From assembly GCF_047324305.1 (NCBI RefSeq), contig NZ_CP178740.1:4402001-4466000 (forward strand): a DNA stretch of 64,000 bases, written 5' to 3'. A program made the translations under genes and the position numbers. How positions within the stretch are numbered: position 1 is the stretch's first letter; each line of letters opens with the position of its first letter. Source of the stretch: Acerihabitans sp047324305. Lineage in GTDB: Bacteria > Pseudomonadota > Gammaproteobacteria > Enterobacterales > Enterobacteriaceae. Below the pieces are notes generated by a model, which saw only the letters and a program-made list of their open reading frames with translations, did not search any database and was not told the DNA's origin. Below are positions 62,058 to 64,000 of this stretch, in pieces.

Positions 62058-62960
62058 TTGACTGAGATCTACGTTAAATCATCGTTGCTGACCCTATACG
62101 ATCTGCACAGCCATACCACCGCCTCCGACGGCCAGCTTTCGCCGGCGGATCTGGTGGCGCGCGCCGTGGCCATGGGCGTCGACGTGCTGGCCGTGACCGA
62201 TCACGATACCGTGGCCGGCCTCGCCGGGGCGCGGCAGGCGATCGACGACGGCGCGCTGCCCCTCACGCTGGTGGCCGGAGTGGAAGTCTCCACCCAGTGG
62301 CAAAACCATGAGATCCATATTGTCGGCCTCGGTATCGATGACGCGCATCCGGCCATGGACGGGCTTCTGCGCGCCCAGCGGGAAAGGCGCCTGGCCCGGG
62401 CCCATGCCATCGCCGAGCGGCTGGAACGCGCCGGTATTCACGACGCCTGGCTGGGCGCCAGCCGTTTGGCCCAGGATGAACTGGTCACGCGCGGCCATTT
62501 CGCCCGTTACCTGGTCAGCATCGGCGCCGCCGATAACGTGACCAAGGTATTCAAAAAATACCTGTCCAAGGGTAAAACCGGCTATGTGCCGCCGCAGTGG
62601 TGTACAATCGAGGAAGCGGTCAGCGCCATCCACCAGGCGGGCGGACAGGCGGTGCTGGCCCATCCCGGCCGCTACCAGCTGTCGACCAAATGGCTTAAGC
62701 GCCTGCTGGACCATGTTACCGACGCGGGCGGCGACGGTATCGAAGTGGCCATGTGCCAGCAGTCGCCGCAGGAAAAAACCGCGCTGGCGGGGTATGCGCG
62801 CGAGCGCGGGCTGCTGGCCTCCCAGGGATCCGATTTTCACCAGCCCTGCGCCTGGATCGAGCTTGGCCGTAAACTTTGGCTGCCGGGCGGCGTGGAGCCG
62901 ATATGGCGCGATTGGCCGGTCGGCCGGTCGGCGGTAGCAGAAGGCTTGTCAGAAGGATAA
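62058..62960 (+). CDS. rnm: PHP-domain RNase AM / 5'-3' nuclease (YciV)
   Basis: Metal-dependent PHP-family nuclease; E. coli YciV matures the 5' ends of 23S, 16S and 5S rRNA. About 300 residues (E. coli 293). Metal ligands: LYDLHSHTTASDG, VTDHDT, VEVSTQWQNHEIHIVGL, AVLAHPGRY and SQGSDFHQP. Start uncertain: I prefer the TTG at 62058 (M-T-E-I-Y), because GGAAGG lies 10 bases upstream and the length fits; an ATG at 62022 has no ribosome site. Divergent from trp and followed by yciO, as in E. coli. Confidence 0.93.
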   Translation: MTEIYVKSSLLTLYDLHSHTTASDGQLSPADLVARAVAMGVDVLAVTDHDTVAGLAGARQAIDDGALPLTLVAGVEVSTQWQNHEIHIVGLGIDDAHPAMDGLLRAQRERRLARAHAIAERLERAGIHDAWLGASRLAQDELVTRGHFARYLVSIGAADNVTKVFKKYLSKGKTGYVPPQWCTIEEAVSAIHQAGGQAVLAHPGRYQLSTKWLKRLLDHVTDAGGDGIEVAMCQQSPQEKTALAGYARERGLLASQGSDFHQPCAWIELGRKLWLPGGVEPIWRDWPVGRSAVAEGLSEG

Positions 62961-63009
62961 TCGCGGTATGCCGGGGGTGTTCTCCCGCCAGACTATATAA
63001 GGAGTCACA

Positions 63010-63630
63010 ATGAGTCAGTTTTTTACCATTCATCCGGAAAACCCGCAGCCGCGGTTAATTAACCAAACCGTCGATCTGCTGCGCAAGGGCGCGGTTATTG
63101 TCTACCCCACCGATTCCGGCTACGCCCTCGGCTGCCGTCTGGAGGATAAAACCGCCATGGAGCGCATCTGCCGCATCCGGCAGCTGGACGGCAACCATAA
63201 TTTTACCCTGGTCTGCCGCGACCTGTCCGAACTGTCCACCTATGCCCATGTGGATAACCAGGCGTTCCGTCTGATGAAAAACAATACGCCGGGCAAATAT
63301 ACCTTTATTCTCAAAGCCACCAAGGAAGTCCCCCGGCGGCTGATGAACGACAAGCGCAAGACCATCGGTCTGCGCGTGCCGAGCAACCCCATTGCCCTGG
63401 CGTTGCTCGAAACCATGGACGAGCCGATGATGTCCACCACCCTGATGCTGCCCGGCAACGATTTTGCGGAATCGGACCCGGAAATGATCAAGGATCATCT
63501 GGGCAAACAGGTGGATCTGGTGATTCACGGCGGTTTTCTCGGCCAGCAGCCGACGACGGTAATCGATTTGACCGACGACACGCCGGTGGTGGTGCGTGAA
63601 GGCGTCGGGGATGTTTCCCCCTTCCTTTAA
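63010..63630 (+). CDS. yciO: YrdC/Sua5-family protein YciO
   Basis: 206 residues, as in E. coli. The YrdC-like fold with nucleotide-binding features: KGAVIVYPTDSGYALGCRLEDKTAMERICRIRQLDGNHNFTLVCRDLSELSTYAHVDNQAFR and KTIGLRVPSNPIALALLETMDEPMMSTTLMLPG. The family relative TsaC/Sua5 makes threonylcarbamoyl-AMP for tRNA t6A; YciO's own role is not settled. AAGGAG lies 6 bases before the ATG. Same-strand neighbour of rnm. Confidence 0.95.
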   Translation: MSQFFTIHPENPQPRLINQTVDLLRKGAVIVYPTDSGYALGCRLEDKTAMERICRIRQLDGNHNFTLVCRDLSELSTYAHVDNQAFRLMKNNTPGKYTFILKATKEVPRRLMNDKRKTIGLRVPSNPIALALLETMDEPMMSTTLMLPGNDFAESDPEMIKDHLGKQVDLVIHGGFLGQQPTTVIDLTDDTPVVVREGVGDVSPFL

Positions 63631-63808
63631 CGGCCGGCCGGCGGCGTTTTTACACCGCCGCCCCCGTCACCGTAAACTATGGATTGTGATCCGCGGGACC
63701 ATAGTGTAAAATAGCCCCCTATCTTTCAGTTAAGTTACTGATAAGCTTACTAAATTATGGCGAAAGCCACCATTCGACGCCTGTGAAGGCGACAGCCGAG
63801 GTTGCTCA

Positions 63809-64000
63809 ATGAGCGAAAAGCTGCAAAAAGTCCTGGCCCGCGCCGGGCATGGTTCCCGCCGTGAAGTTGAATCCCTGATTGAACAAGGCCGCGTCAGCGT
63901 TGACGGCAAAATCGCCACGCTGGGCGATCGGGTCGACGCCGTGAGTTCCATGAAAATCCGCGTCGATGGCCGGGTGGTTTCCATCACCGCGTCAGAAGAG
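63809..64000 (+). CDS. rluB: 23S rRNA pseudouridine synthase RluB (5' part)
   Basis: The first 64 codons, cut by the window end. MSEKLQKVLARAGHGSRREVE matches the E. coli RluB start, followed by the S4 RNA-binding domain (SLIEQGRVSVDGKIATLGDRVDA, KIRVDGRVV). RluB makes pseudouridine 2605 in 23S rRNA. The catalytic domain lies beyond the window. Order yciO-rluB as in E. coli. Confidence 0.93.
   Translation, partial: MSEKLQKVLARAGHGSRREVESLIEQGRVSVDGKIATLGDRVDAVSSMKIRVDGRVVSITASEE

Overview
The window is chromosomal DNA of an enterobacterium. Nearly every gene aligns closely with an Escherichia coli K-12 counterpart, the DNA is GC-rich, and gene order is a rearranged patchwork of two E. coli regions: fadR to tonB/trp (about 27-28 min) and mipA/gapA to topB/xthA (about 39-40 min). 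The separate trpG and trpD genes (fused in E. coli), the 447-residue Ugd and the galU-ugd-epimerase cluster point away from Escherichia/Salmonella and towards the Yersinia/Serratia/Pectobacterium/Sodalis side of the order. A Sodalis-like organism is my best guess, not a demonstrated identity. I see no phage, insertion sequence, CRISPR array or plasmid gene.

Layout. 1-9.8 kb: fadR, spoVR-family ycgB, dadA, a Bcr-type exporter with a divergent MarR regulator, the K+/H+ antiporter cvrA and the haem-globin diguanylate cyclase dosC. 9.9-19 kb: the stress pair yeaG-yeaH behind a sigma-54-type promoter, then mipA, yeaE, yeaD, gapA, msrB, yeaC and pncA. 19-26.4 kb: ansA, sppA, ydjA, topB, nudG, xthA. 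26.4-27.4 kb: one tRNA-Tyr gene followed by a tandem array of about 171-bp repeats, each carrying a copy of the tRNA 3' end; this is the counterpart of the E. coli tyrT/rtT repeats. 27.5-38.9 kb: purU, ychJ, rssB, galU-ugd-uge, hns, tdk, adhE. 39.9-45.6 kb: oppABCDF.

45.6-47.0 kb carries no recognisable gene. It holds a pair of inverted elements of about 260 bp, each with a 12-bp hairpin whose stem is preserved by compensatory changes, a 40-bp tandem array and a 7-bp tandem array. This is the least explained part of the window. 47-64 kb: yciU, clsA, yciY, a YjbE-like secreted peptide gene, yciI, tonB, yciABC, a CxxCxxCC protein, ompW with a consensus FNR site, a BON lipoprotein, the complete trp operon with operator, leader peptide and attenuator, then rnm (yciV), yciO and the first 64 codons of rluB.

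Functional themes: peptide uptake (Opp) and tryptophan synthesis; UDP-glucose, UDP-glucuronate and UDP-galacturonate supply for surface polysaccharide; envelope maintenance (MipA, SppA, ClsA, YciB, YciC, TonB, OmpW); DNA repair and topology (TopB, XthA, NudG, H-NS); and stress control (RssB, YeaG/YeaH, MsrB, DosC). Several genes that neighbour these in E. coli are missing from their expected places (dadX, selD, rssA, ychE, kch, narGHJI), so the region is pruned relative to E. coli. Gene names rest on remembered family sequences and could not be checked by search.
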